Origin: Rhinopithecus roxellana
Lineage: Eukaryota; Chordata; Mammalia; Primates; Cercopithecidae
Assembly: GCF_007565055.1 (NCBI RefSeq)
Contig: NC_044560.1
Coordinates: 120,215,391 to 120,279,390 of the forward strand
Length of the DNA stretch: 64,000 bases
Reading direction: 5' to 3'
The notes beneath the pieces were generated by a model. That model searched no databases. It was given only the letters and a program-made list of their open reading frames with translations, and was not told where the DNA came from. The translations under genes were made by a program, and so were the position numbers. This document shows, one piece after another, positions 52,702-62,290 of the stretch (its first letter is position 1; every line of letters starts with the position of its first letter).

Positions 52702-55700
52702 CTAAAATGGAATACAAAAAAAAAAAATGTCGCGTGTAAAACGTTCCACTCACATGCTTGGAATAAAATGCCATAAACAATCTATTGTGGTGATCATTCT
52801 GGCTTCAAACCTAACGTCTATGAGAAACCAAAGTTAATGTCAGCTCTGTTAGAGTTCTAGGTGAACTAATGTTACATGAAGCTATCACGTGTCTATCTGT
52901 AAAGGACTGAGCAACGTAGACCTAGTGCACGGGGACCAGGTGAGAGCCCAGGGATACCATGGAGAGGGAGATTAAGAGAGTTTGTCAGGCCAGGCGTGGT
53001 GACTCACACCTGTAATCCCAGCACTTTGGGAGGCCAAGGCAAGTGGATCGCCTGAGGTCAAGAGTTCGAGACCAGCCTGACCAACATGGCGAAACCCCGT
53101 CTCTACTAAAAATACAAAAAATTAGCCAGGCGTGGTGGCACACGCCTGTAATCCCAGCTACTCAGGAGGCTGAGGCAGGAGAATCGTTTGAACCCGGGAC
53201 GTGGAGATTGCAGTCACCTGAGACCACGCCACTGCACTCCAGCCTGGGCGACAGAGTGAGACTCGGTCTCAAGAAAGAAAAAAAAAAAAAAAGAAAGTTT
53301 GCCTGCAAAGGAAAACTCAGAGAAGAATGTAAAGAACATTTCTGAGTGGAGATAAAAATATCTGGAGATTTCTTCCAGCACTCGCAGGAAGTCACAGCCG
53401 GCTCTGCTTGCTGCCAAATGACTTCATCATTTAGAAGCACCAGATCGGCTTCTATGCAACACTGACACACAGTGCTCTCCTGGTCACCTACCTGGACGGC
53501 CATTTCTCAGCACTTCCTCTTCCACCAACCATGGCTCCTTTCCTTGCTCCAACCTCAAGATCACGTCGGGTTTGGTGGTTTCCACTCGTCCTGTGATGGA
53601 AGATACCTTGATGTTTGTGGATGTGTGAGTTGTTTGTGCGAGTGTGTGAGTGTATATGAGTGCTTGCGTATACATGTGTGAATATTTGTGAGTGTGAGCA
53701 TTTGTATGTCAGTGTGCAGGTATGTGCCATTGGTTGCAGGGAGTTGTGTGGATGGACAGTTTGAGGGAATGCACACGAGCAGTCAAACTAAACAAAGAAT
53801 GCTTTTTCTGGGCTGGGCATGGTGGCTCATGCCTGTAGTCCCAGCACTTTGGGAGGCGGAGACAGGAGAATTGCTTAAGCCCACGAATTGGAGACCAACA
53901 TGTTACATGTTACATGCAGATAGCAAGAACCAGTCTCTACAAAACCAAAGCCATGTGTGGTGGTGCACGTGTGTGGTCTCAGCTATTCAGGAGGCTGGGG
54001 TGAGAGGATGGCTTGAGCCCAGGTCCCCCAAGTCAATGTTGCAGTGACGCCAGGCACAGTGGCTCGTGCCTGTAATCCCAGAACTTCGGGAGGCTGAGGC
54101 AGGCAGGTCATCTGAGGTCAGGAGTTTGATACTAGCCTGACCAACATGGAGAAACCCCGTCTGTGCAAAAAATACAAAAATTAGCCAGGCATGGTGGTGT
54201 GCGCCTGTAATCCTAGCTATTCGGGAGGCTAAGGCAGGAAAATCACTTGAACCTGGGAGGCAGAGGTTGCAGTGAGCAGAGATCACACCACTGCACTCCA
54301 GCCTGGGCGACAGGGCGAGACTCTGTCTCCAAAAATAAAATAAAATAAAAAATTACTAGTAAGCTATGATTGCACCACTGTACTCCAGCCTTGGTGACAG
54401 AGCCAGACCGTATTGGGAGAAAGGAAAGAAAGAGAGAGGAAGGGAGAGAGGGATGGAGGGAGGGAAGGTAAAACGAAGGAAGGAAGGAAGGAAGGGAAGG
54501 AGGGAGGGAGGGAGGGAGGGAGGGAGGGAGGGAAGGGGAAGGAAGAAAGGAAATGATTTTTCTTCTTGGAGGATAAAGCTTTTCCAAAAATCAAGACCAG
54601 GGGTAGGGTGATGGGTGGGGCATCCAGCCCACAAAACTTACAGAGACCCTCACTCATTCTCCGGGCACTTGCATGACCCTGAGGATGGGGGCTCCTTAAA
54701 TGCAGGACTTGGTACATTTCACTTGCCCCACCCTAGTCCCAGCTCTACAAAAATATATGCAAAGTGAGGAGCACCTCTGTGCCAACCCTATTCGGCCAGC
54801 CATGGGGTGTCTGTGTGTTTCACACCTTAGGTTTTGAGTTCCCCTGCCCGGGAAACCGTCCTTACCCACAGAGACAAGATTGCTGTAATTCTCCAGCATC
54901 ACATCCCTGTACAAGTTTCTCTGTTCGGGATTCAGCCGCTGCCACTCCCCCTTGGTGAAGTTCACAGTGACATCCTCGAAGGTCACTCCTCCCTGTAACA
55001 ACAGATTCCCAATCGGTATAAAAATGCCACGGAATCCTGCGGCGGGGGATACAGAAACTTATTTCTGCTGAACCAAGCTTTCATCATGTCCATAATTCGC
55101 TCTACTCTGGACGAAAATAAATTGTGCCCAGAGGATCTTGCCAATGAGCCATAAACCTTAGACCTACTCACGACACTGCCATCGTTCCCTACCCTCTAGT
55201 CCCACCAATTTTACTTCCTGAATCTCAAACCCAGCCATTAGTTTCCATCTTCTCCACCATTCGTTAATCCACGTTGTCATCTTTTCCTTAGAGTAAGCCA
55301 GAGGCCGAGTATGGTGTCATATGATCATACCTGTCATCCCAACATTTTGGAAGGCCAAGGCAGGAGGATTGCTCGAGACCAGGAGTTTGAGGCTATCTGG
55401 GCAACATAGTAAAACCCCCATCTCAAAGAAAATTTTATTTTGGCCAGGTGTGGTGGCTCACACCTGTAATCCTTACACTTTGGGAAGCTGAGGAGAGTGA
55501 TCACCTGAGGTCAGGAGTTTGAACTAGCCTGGCCAACATGAAGAAACCCCGTCTCCACTAAAAATACAAAAAAATTAGCCAGGCGTGGTGGGGTGCACCT
55601 GTAATCCCAGCTACTCAGGAGACCGAGGCAGAAGAATCGCTTGACACAGGAGAGGGAGGTTGCAGTGAGCCAAGATCACACCACTGCACTCCAGCCTGGG

Positions 55701-57122
55701 CGACAAGAGCGAAACTCCGTCTCAAAAAAAAAAAGAAAAGAAAATTTTATTTTTATTTTTTTTTCTATTTTTCTTTAAAATATTCTGCCTCTATTAGAAA
55801 TTATTATTTTATTTTATTTTATTTTATTTTATTATTATTTTTTTTTTTGAGACGGAGTCTCGCTGTCACCCAGGCTGGAGTGCAGTGGCCGGATCTCAGC
55901 TCACTGTAAGCTCCGCCTCCCGGGTTCACGCCATTCTCCTGCCTCAGCCTCCCGAGCAGCTGGGACTACAGGCGCCCGCCACCTCGCCCGGCTAATTTTT
56001 TGTGTTTTTAGTAGAGACGGGGTTTCACCGTGTTAGCCAGGATGGTCTCGATCTCCTGACCTCGTGATCCGCCCGTCTCGGCCTCCCAAAGTGCTGGGAT
56101 TACAGGCTTGAGCCACCGCGCCCGGCAGAAATTATTATTTTAATATAGGTTGGGCACAGTGGCTCACGCCTGTAATCCCAGCATTTTGGGAGGCCAAGTC
56201 AGGCAGATCACCCGAGGTCAAGAGTTCAAGACCAGCCTGACCAACATGATGAAACCCCATCTCTACTAAAAATACAAAAACTAGCCAGATGTGGTGGCTA
56301 GTAGAGACAGGGTTTCACCGTGTTAGCCAGGATGGTCTCAATTTCCTGACCTCGTGATCTGCCTGCCTCAGCCTCCCAAAGTGCTGGGATTACAGGCTTG
56401 AGCCACCGCGCCTGGCCACATTGTTACATTTCTTTCGTGCTATATAAACCCCTAGTTTTAGTGAGTCTGGGAGAAGGATTTGAGCCTGAGCTCCCATTCT
56501 TCTTAATCAGCTAGGGCAGCTGATTAAAGCTTCTTCCTTGGCAATACCTATTGTCTCAGTCATTACCTTTCTGTGCAGCCAGTAGCAAGACCTAGACCAA
56601 ACCCCTGGTGTTTCTGTAACCAAGAATTTTTTTTTTTTTTTTTTTGAGACAGGGTCTCGCTCTGTCTCCCAGGCTGGAGTGCAGTGGCACGATCATGGCC
56701 CACTGCAGCCTCAACCTCCCAGGTTCAGGGATTTTCCCACTTTGTCCTCCAGTGTAGCTGAGCCTACAGGTGTATGCCACCACACCCAGCTAAGTTTTTG
56801 TAGAGATGGGATCTCACCATGTTGCCCAGGTTGGTTTCAAACTCCTGAACTCAAGCGATTCACCTGCCTCGGCCTCCCAAAATGCTGGATTACAGGTGTG
56901 AGCAACCGTGCCAGGCCTTGAGCTTTACTTGAAATGTTTTAGCTTTGATAGGAAAGGAGAAAGTAGAGTGTGTGTTACCTTTTAATAAAAGTATGGAAGG
57001 AAGGAGGAAAATATGCCAAAAGGTTAGCGGAGGTTAATTCTGAGCAACAGGAACATGGGTCATATGTTTGTTCATTATGAGCATTTAGATTTGTTTGAAA
57101 AACTCACCTGGAAATTGTTCAT
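51359..57122 (-). CDS. ZIM3: KRAB-C2H2 zinc-finger repressor ZIM3 (four coding exons)
   Basis: Nuclear DNA-binding repressor. Its KRAB domain recruits TRIM28/KAP1, and the human ZIM3 KRAB is known as an unusually strong repressor. Coding exons on minus: 57122-57108, 54992-54866, 53590-53492, 52701-51359. All junctions are GT-AG and the phases add up to 1584 nt, 527 residues plus stop. The protein starts MNNFQGGVTFEDV. KRAB-A occupies about residues 8-47 (FEDVTVNF, YRDVMLENY). KRAB-B (TTKPDVILRLEQGKEPW) follows, then a linker, then 11 C2H2 fingers with HTGEKP-type links, ending HQKRIHSR. Human is 472 residues. The extra 55 come from a 36-residue tandem duplication and a 19-residue stretch in the linker. 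Imprinted and largely testis-expressed in other mammals. Convergent with USP29. Confidence 0.96.
52414..52629 (-). repeat. ZIM3: Exact 2 x 108-bp tandem duplication in ZIM3
   Basis: Copies 52414-52521 and 52522-52629 are identical base for base. The repeat is in frame and duplicates 36 residues (from PPINKEMLTTQK to SSRLRF) of the linker between KRAB and fingers. Confidence 0.98.
52702..52989. other. ZIM3 intron
   Basis: No repeat recognised apart from an A/T run that forms the pyrimidine tract on minus. Confidence 0.5.
52990..53292 (+). mobile_element. Alu with target-site duplication
   Basis: Flanked by AGAGAGTTTG and AGAAAGTTTG. Confidence 0.95.
53492..53590 (-). CDS. ZIM3: ZIM3 KRAB-B exon
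   Basis: 99 nt. Acceptor CATCACAG before 53590, donor CCAG|GTAGG at 53491. Encodes RVETTKPDVILRLEQGKEPW and EEEVLRNGRP. Confidence 0.95.
53625..53730. repeat. Degenerate TGTGAG/TG-rich repeat
   Basis: Irregular TGTGTG, GAGTGT and TATGTG units in the ZIM3 intron. Confidence 0.7.
53812..54415 (+). mobile_element. Outer AluJ-like, split
   Basis: Left part 53812-54048 and right end 54346-54415 (GCTATGATTGCACCACTGTAC) of one old Alu. Confidence 0.85.
54049..54345 (+). mobile_element. Inner Alu (nested)
   Basis: Full Alu with a TAAAA tail inserted in the right arm of the older one. Confidence 0.93.
54416..54552 (+). repeat. (GGAA/GGGA)n purine tract
   Basis: Purine-rich microsatellite grown from the tail of the outer Alu. 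Confidence 0.94.
54553..54865. other. ZIM3 intron, unique sequence
   Basis: Nothing recognised before the KRAB-A donor. Confidence 0.45.
54866..54992 (-). CDS. ZIM3: ZIM3 KRAB-A exon
   Basis: 127 nt, the standard KRAB-A exon length. Acceptor TTGTTACAG before 54992, donor GTGG|GTAAGG at 54865. Core residues FEDV, EWQ and YRDVMLENY are intact. A Met codon just upstream (55001) is intronic. Confidence 0.96.
54993..55304. other. ZIM3 intron, unique sequence
   Basis: Nothing recognised. Confidence 0.4.
55305..55440 (+). mobile_element. Alu left monomer
   Basis: Diverged single arm next to a full Alu. Confidence 0.82.
55443..55738 (+). mobile_element. Alu
   Basis: Full dimer. Forms an inverted pair with the minus-strand copy 100 nt away. 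Confidence 0.94.
55800..55840. repeat. (TTTTA)n microsatellite
   Basis: About eight TTTTA units before the Alu T-run. Confidence 0.93.
55841..56127 (-). mobile_element. AluY (Old World monkey type)
   Basis: GTGGCCGGATCTCAGC block and low divergence. TSD AAATTATTATTTTA on both sides. Confidence 0.95.
56146..56418. mobile_element. Fold-back Alu (two left arms inverted)
   Basis: A plus-strand left arm (56146 to about 56300) passes at GTGGCTAGTAGAGAC into a minus-strand left arm (to 56418), giving complementary arms of about 110 nt with almost no loop. Confidence 0.85.
56425..56626 (+). mobile_element. LTR 3'-half-like fragment
   Basis: GTGCTATATAAACCCC (TATA-like), ATTAAAGCTTCTTCC (poly(A)-like) and GCAGCCAGTAGCAAGACC have the order of an ERV LTR end. 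Family not assigned. Confidence 0.5.
56627..56916 (-). mobile_element. AluJ-like
   Basis: Minus-strand Alu, diverged. Confidence 0.93.
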
Positions 57123-57164
57123 TTCCTGTTCTTTACCAATCAGTAAAGTCTTGGGAAAGCAGAT
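57108..57164 (-). CDS. ZIM3: ZIM3 start-codon exon
   Basis: Acceptor TATTTTCCCTCAG ends at 57165. ATG at 57122-57120, five codons (MNNFQ), then donor CAG|GTGAG at 57107. The first 42 nt are 5' UTR. Confidence 0.9.
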
Positions 57165-57300
57165 CTGAGGGAAAATAGAAAAGAACCATGAAACAGCATA
57201 ATTGCTTTGGAACTTGGGGATCACCCAGTGTAGAATGCTCCACACCCAGGCTAACTACATCTTCACTTATTAATTTATTTTTTAAAAAATAGAAGCAAAT

Positions 57301-57594
57301 AGGCCGGGCGCGGTGGCTCAAGCCTGTAATCCCAGCACTTTGGGAGGCCGAGACGGGCGGATCATGAGGTCAGGAAATCGAGACCATCCTGGCTAACACG
57401 GTGAAACCCCGTCTCTACTAAAAAATACAAAAAACTAGCCGGGCGTGGTGGCGGGCGCCTGTAGTCCCAGCTACAGGAGAATGGCGTAAACCCGGGAGGC
57501 GGAGCTTGCAGTGAGCTGAGATCCGGCCACTGCACTCCAGCCTGGGCGACAGAGCAAGACTCCGTCTCAAAAAAAAAAAAAAAAAAAAAAAAAA
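57301..57594 (+). mobile_element. AluY (Old World monkey type)
   Basis: Lacks about 12 nt in the linker (CAGCTACAGGAGAATGG). TSD AAAATAGAAGCAAATA. Confidence 0.96.
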
Positions 57595-57603
57595 TAGAAG
57601 CAA

Positions 57604-57718
57604 ATATTGGGCACATCAACTCATATCTGAAACTCCAGCACTTTGGGACACTGGGAGGATTGCTTGAGGCCAGGAGTTCAAGACAAGCCTGGGCTACGTA
57701 TCAAGACCTCAAAAAAAA
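57604..57718 (+). mobile_element. Alu left monomer
   Basis: Diverged single arm whose tail became the purine tract that follows. Confidence 0.8.
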
Positions 57719-57862
57719 AGAGAGAGAGAGAGGAAGGAAGGGAGGGAGGGAGAGAAGGAAGGAAGGAAGGAAGGAAGGAAGGAAGGAAGGAAGGAAGGAA
57801 GGAAGGAAGGAAGGAAGGGAGGGAGGGAGGGAGGGAGGGAGGAAGGGAGGGAGGGAGGATTT
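57719..57862 (+). repeat. (GGAA)n(GGGA)n purine tract
   Basis: About 15 GGAA units (57757-57818) then GGGA units, in the ZIM3 intron. Confidence 0.96.
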
Positions 57863-57924
57863 TTTTAAAAAGACAAATTTATAACTTTAGGAATCAAAGG
57901 GAAGATATTATCAATTGATATAAG

Positions 57925-58091
57925 CAAGGGCTTCTCGACTTCTGGGCTATGGAATATTCAACCAGATTATTCTGTTGTGAGGTGCTATCCCGTTCACTGC
58001 AGGATGTCGAGCAGTAATCCTGGCCTACACCCACTAAATGCCAGTAGTAAACAGGCAAACACCCAGTTGTGACAATCAAAAATGTCTCCAT
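57925..58091 (-). mobile_element. MER20 copy 5
   Basis: GTGCTATCCCGTTCACTGCAGG and GTTGTGACAATCAAAAATG match the MER20 reverse complement. It is cut at the right by an Alu. Confidence 0.7.
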
Positions 58092-58385
58092 AGCCAGGCG
58101 CGGTGGCTCACGCCTGTCATCCTAGCACTTTGGGAGGCCAAGGCAGGTGGATCACCTGAGGTCAGAAGTTCGAGATCAGCCTGGCCAATATGGAGAAACC
58201 CCGTCTTTGCTAAAAATACAAAAATTAGCTGTGTGTGATGGCACATGCCTGTGATCCCTGCTACTCGGGAGGCTGAGGCAGGAGAACCACCTGAACCTGG
58301 AAGGCAGAGGTTGCCATGAGCCAAGATTGCGTCACTGCACTTCAGGCTGGGCAACAAAGCAAGACTCCACCTCAAAAAAAAAAAA
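58092..58385 (+). mobile_element. Alu
   Basis: Full dimer, short A tail. Confidence 0.94.
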
Positions 58386-58553
58386 GTATTCTCCAGTAGT
58401 ATGCAAAAGTAAAGCACAACTGTATTGTGGTATACAATAGAACCACACAAAATAATATAAATTAAGTTAATATTAAAATTATCAGCTAACACTGTAAAAA
58501 TGCACAGAAAAAAGTAGAAGTCACAATATGATTATCGGAAAAAACAGACTTCA

Positions 58554-58589
58554 GTCACTTCTCTGTCTTTTGGCTAAGATCAAGTGTAG
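58554..58589 (+). pseudogene. U2 snRNA 5'-end fragment
   Basis: CTTTTGGCTAAGATCAAG plus flanking TCACTTCTC and TGTAG match the first ~36 nt of U2 snRNA (three changes). The remainder of U2 and its promoter are missing, so this is a retro-copied scrap and not an RNA gene. Confidence 0.75.
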
Positions 58590-58772
58590 GAAGAAAAAAT
58601 GCATGAGTTTTGTGTTTTTTAAGTACAACATAATGATAAAAGGTGAAATCCTTAAGGAAAATCTACCAGTTATACATGGCTTTGCCGCCAGATAATGGCA
58701 AAATGATAAAGCAGACACTATGAGAAATGAATGGAAAAACAGACAAACAACAGCAAAAAAAGATCTTAATCT

Positions 58773-59083
58773 GGCCAGGCACGGTGGCTCAAGCCTGTAA
58801 TCCCAGCACTTTGGGAGGCCGAGACGGGCGAATCATGAGGTCAGGAGATCGAGACCATCCTGGCTAACACGGATGAAACCCCATCTCTACTAAAAAAAAA
58901 AAAAAAAATACAAAAAACTAGCCGGGCGAGGTGGTGGGCGCCGGTAGTCCCAGCTACTCAGGAGGCTGAGGCAGGAGAATGGCGTAAACCCGGGAAGCGG
59001 AGCTTGCAGTGAGCTGAGATCCGGCCACTGCACTCCAGCCCAGGCAACAGAGCGAGACTCCGTCTCAAAAAAAAAAAAAAAAA
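58773..59083 (+). mobile_element. AluY (Old World monkey type)
   Basis: GATCCGGCCACTGC block, middle A-run expanded. TSD AGATCTTAATCT. Confidence 0.96.
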
Positions 59084-59399
59084 ATCTTAATCTTTTCTGA
59101 TCACTCCTAAAAGTGAGGCAAATAGAAACACTGAAAACTTAACAGTGACATAGATTTCACTGACACGCAGCAAAGTTTAACACCTTGAAATGTCCGTTCT
59201 CTCCCTTTTCAGCGTCTGGGGATTTTTCATAAACAAGCAAAAAACATAACGATAGTAGGTAGGAGCAGTTATTTGACTATTTAAATAACTGCCTCTGAAT
59301 ACAGGCAGTTATTTTAAATTTATACCTACAAAAGTTTTTGGAGGGCAAGGTGGTGAGGAGGCAGGACTATTTATCAATGAAATTGCTTAGAATTTCCAA
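59084..59399. other. ZIM3 intron, unique sequence
   Basis: Nothing recognised. Confidence 0.35.
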
Positions 59400-59556
59400 C
59401 ATTAATAAGTTATATTATTAAAAGGCATCATACTGAGTACACAGTACACTGCTCAGGTGATGGGTGCGTGAAAATCTCAGAATTCACTACAAAAAAAACT
59501 CATCCATGTCACTAAAAACGACCTATACCCCAAAAACTATTGAAATAAAAAAAAAC
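59400..59556 (+). mobile_element. L1 3' end
   Basis: GCTCAGGTGATGGGTG, AAACTCATCCATGTCAC and AACTATTGAAATAAAA match the L1 3' UTR end, with an A tail. Confidence 0.7.
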
Positions 59557-59559
59557 AGG

Positions 59560-59690
59560 GCTGGGCACAGTGGTTCGAACCTGTAATCCCAGTTGGATGG
59601 GAGGATTGGTTGAGCCTGGGAGTTTGAGATCAGCCTGGGCAACATAGTGAGACCCCATCTCTACAAAAAAAAAATTAATTTAAAATTTTA
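59560..59690 (+). mobile_element. Alu left monomer with deletion
   Basis: GGCTGGGCACAGTGG to an A-rich tail. Confidence 0.85.
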
Positions 59691-59701
59691 AAAACTTGTC
59701 A

Positions 59702-60003
59702 CTGGGTGCGGTGGCTCACGCCTATAATCCCAGCACTTTGGGAGGCCAAGGTGGGCAGATCAACTGAGGTCAGAAGTTCAAGACCAGCCTAGCCAACATG
59801 ATGAAATCCCATCTCTACTAAAAATACAAAAATTAGCCGGGTATGGTGGTGCCCGCATGTAATCCCAGCTACTCAGGAGGCTGAGGCAAGAGGATCACTT
59901 GAACCCGGGAGGCGGAGGTTGCAGTGAGCCAAGATCATGCCACTGCACTCTAGCCTGGGCGACAGAGCAAGACTCAAGCTAAAAAAAAAAAAAAAAAAAA
60001 AAA
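59702..60003 (+). mobile_element. Alu
   Basis: Full dimer with a 26-A tail. Confidence 0.95.
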
Positions 60004-60212
60004 AAGCAAGCCTGTGCAAAGACGATGTAGCAAGCATCAGATCAGTTAGAGCACAGTGAGGAAGGCTGAGAGCAGAAACCGTGAATCCTGAAGCAGCTGT
60101 GGTCATGATGAATAACGCCGCAGTGAACACGGGATGCAGATAGTCCCTTCAGCTTTGCCATAAGTGGGATAGCTGGATCATTGGTAATTGTTTGCTAAAA
60201 GAGTAGATTTGG

Positions 60213-60650
60213 GCCAGGCGTGGTAGCTCACACCTATAATCCCAGCACTTTGGAAGGCCAACGTGGGAGGATCACTTGAGCCCAGGAGTTACTTTTTTTT
60301 TTTTTTAGACCAAGTCTTGCTCTGTCACCCAGGCTGGAGAGCAGTGGCATAGTCTCGGCTCACAGCAACCTCTGCCACCCGGGTTCAAGGGATTCCCCTG
60401 CCTCAGCCTCCTGTGTAGCTGGGATTACAGGCACGCACCACCATGCCCAACTCATTTTTGCATTTTTAGTAGAGACAGGGTTTCACCATGCTGTTCAGGC
60501 TTGTCTTAAACTCCTGACCTCAAGTGATCCACCCCCCTCAGCCTCCCAAAGTACTGGGATTATAGGCGTGAACCACCACACCCGGCCAAGCCCAGGAGTT
60601 TGAGACCAGCCTGTGCACATAGTGAAACCCCTGTCTCTGTTTAAATAATA
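60213..60650 (+). mobile_element. Outer Alu monomer, split
   Basis: Left arm 60213-60294 resumes at 60589-60650. The duplicated AGCCCAGGAGTT marks the insertion. Confidence 0.88.
60295..60588 (-). mobile_element. Inner Alu (nested, opposite strand)
   Basis: Full minus-strand Alu inside the plus-strand monomer. TSD AGCCCAGGAGTT. Confidence 0.94.
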
Positions 60651-60654
60651 AAGT

Positions 60655-60957
60655 TTTTATTTTTATTTTATGTTATTGAGGCAGGGTCTCATGCTGTCAC
60701 CCAGGCTGGAGTGCAGTGGTGTGATCCCGGCTCCCAGCAGTTTAAAAATCTCCAGCTGAAGCAATCCTCCTACCTCGGCCTCCTGAATAGCTAAGACTAT
60801 GGGCGCATGCTACCACATCAGCTAACTTTTTATTTTTTGTAGAGAAGGGATCTTGCTATGTCGCCCAAGCTGGTCTCAAACTCCTGGGCTCAAGCAGTCC
60901 TCCTCCCTCAGCCTCCCCAAATCCTGGGATTACATGCATGAGCCACCACACCCAGCC
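60655..60957 (-). mobile_element. AluJ-like
   Basis: Diverged minus-strand Alu. Confidence 0.92.
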
Positions 60958-61139
60958 AGGAATAAAGTTTTAAATAAGTAAATATGTTTTAAAAAAGAGT
61001 AAACTTGCCGGGCACAACTTTAATGTTTATTAAAGTTTGAGGAACAAAAAACTATATATATTCTTTCAAATATATATATACTTTTATACATATATATAAA
61101 AAACAAAAAATATATATACTTTTAAAAAAGAGTAAATTG
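60958..61139. other. AT-rich sequence
   Basis: Contains a TATATATA stretch and a repeated AAAAAAGAGTAAA motif. Confidence 0.5.
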
Positions 61140-61270
61140 TAAATTGTAAATGGTTTCACCACAAAAAAGACTAATTAGCTTGATTTAATCATCCTCCAAT
61201 GCAAACATGCATCAAAACATCACATTGTACCCCATAAATAAACACAATTATTATTTGTCAATAAAAAAAG
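61140..61270 (+). mobile_element. L1 3' end
   Basis: AAACATCACATTGTACCCCA and TTATTTGTCAATAAAAAAAG match an L1 3' end with tail. Confidence 0.65.
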
Positions 61271-61385
61271 TTTTCAGAGGTAGCTGTGGGCCACCAATAA
61301 TGCTGAGGATTGGAGGACCACGAAAATAATTTTGGGTGTCCTGGGAGCATCACTTTTGAATATGACAATTAAAAAAAAAAAATCT

Positions 61386-61688
61386 AGGCCAGGGTGCGGT
61401 GGCTCACACCTGTAATCCCAGCACTTTGGGAGGCCGAGGCGAGTGGATCACCTGAGGTCAGGAGTTGGAAACCAGCCTGGCCAACATGGTGAAACCCCGT
61501 CTCTACTAAAAATACACAAAATTAGCTGGGCGTGGTGGTGTGCGCCTGTAATCCCAGCTACTTGGGAGGCTGAGGCAGGAGAATCACTTGGACCTGGGAG
61601 GTGGAGGTTGCAGTGAGCCGAGATCATGCCACTGCACTCCAGCCTGGGTGACAGAGCGAGACTCCATCTCAAAAACAAAACAAAAAAT
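61386..61688 (+). mobile_element. Alu
   Basis: Full dimer with a CAAAA tail. Confidence 0.95.
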
Positions 61689-61761
61689 CTAATGTACCAA
61701 TGTAAAACATCTGGCTTATTCCGCAAATAGGAGCGGTAGAAAAATGAAACTAAGTAAAAAT

Positions 61762-61764
<3 letters not shown>

Positions 61765-61797
<33 letters not shown>

Positions 61798-61815
61798 AAG
61801 AAAGAAAGAAAGAAA
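61765..61815. repeat. Poly(A)/(GAAA)n tract
   Basis: About 32 A followed by AAAG units, not attached to an Alu body. Confidence 0.93.
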
Positions 61816-61859
61816 ACCCAGACATTTGGCTTTTTCAGGGAGAAACAAAATCAGCTTAC

Positions 61860-61932
61860 CTCCACTGGAATCTGGCATAAATTAGCAAATTGATTGATTT
61901 CTGATGCCTGTGGTCTTTTCTTCTGAAAGGGA
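61860..61932 (-). other. ZIM3: ZIM3 5' UTR exon
   Basis: 73 nt flanked on the minus strand by acceptor CTTTTCATTTTCAG and donor GGAG|GTAAGC. Non-coding: it lacks an ATG in frame with ZIM3. The position fits the human gene span. Confidence 0.6.
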
Positions 61933-62008
61933 CTGAAAATGAAAAGGCATGTGTAGCAGGACCAGCGGTAGACAAAACTCCTCAGACACCGGATTAAAGA
62001 AGGAAGAG

Positions 62009-62290
62009 TAATCCCAGCACTCTGGGAGGCCCAGACGGGTGGATCACGAGGTCAGGAGATCAAGACCATCCTGGCTAACCCGGTGAAACCCCGTCTCTAC
62101 TAAAAAATACAAAAAACTAGCTGGGCGAGGTGGCGGGCGCCTGTAGTCCCAGCTACTTGGGAGGCTGAGACAGGAGAATGGCGGGAACCCGGGAGGCGGA
62201 GCTTGCAGTGAGCCGAGATCCGGCCACTGCACTCCAGCCTGGGCCACAGAGCGAGACTCCGTCTCAAAAAAAAAAAAAAAAAAAAAAAAA
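62009..62290 (+). mobile_element. 5'-truncated AluY (Old World monkey type)
   Basis: Lacks the first ~28 nt, starting GTAATCCCAGCAC, yet is flanked by AAAGAAGGAAG on both sides, so it integrated truncated. Confidence 0.95.

Noticed and set aside
52702..52780. Upstream extension of the ZIM3 last-exon ORF
   Set aside because: It runs into the poly-pyrimidine tract and acceptor on the minus strand and is intronic.
54993..55001. MLQG as the ZIM3 start
   Set aside because: These codons include the acceptor TTACAG. The true start is in the separate exon at 57122-57120, and phase supports it.
56927..57000. Further ZIM3 exon between the start exon and KRAB-A
   Set aside because: No AG...GT pair with a phase compatible with the KRAB-A exon was seen. 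A direct join already gives an open frame.
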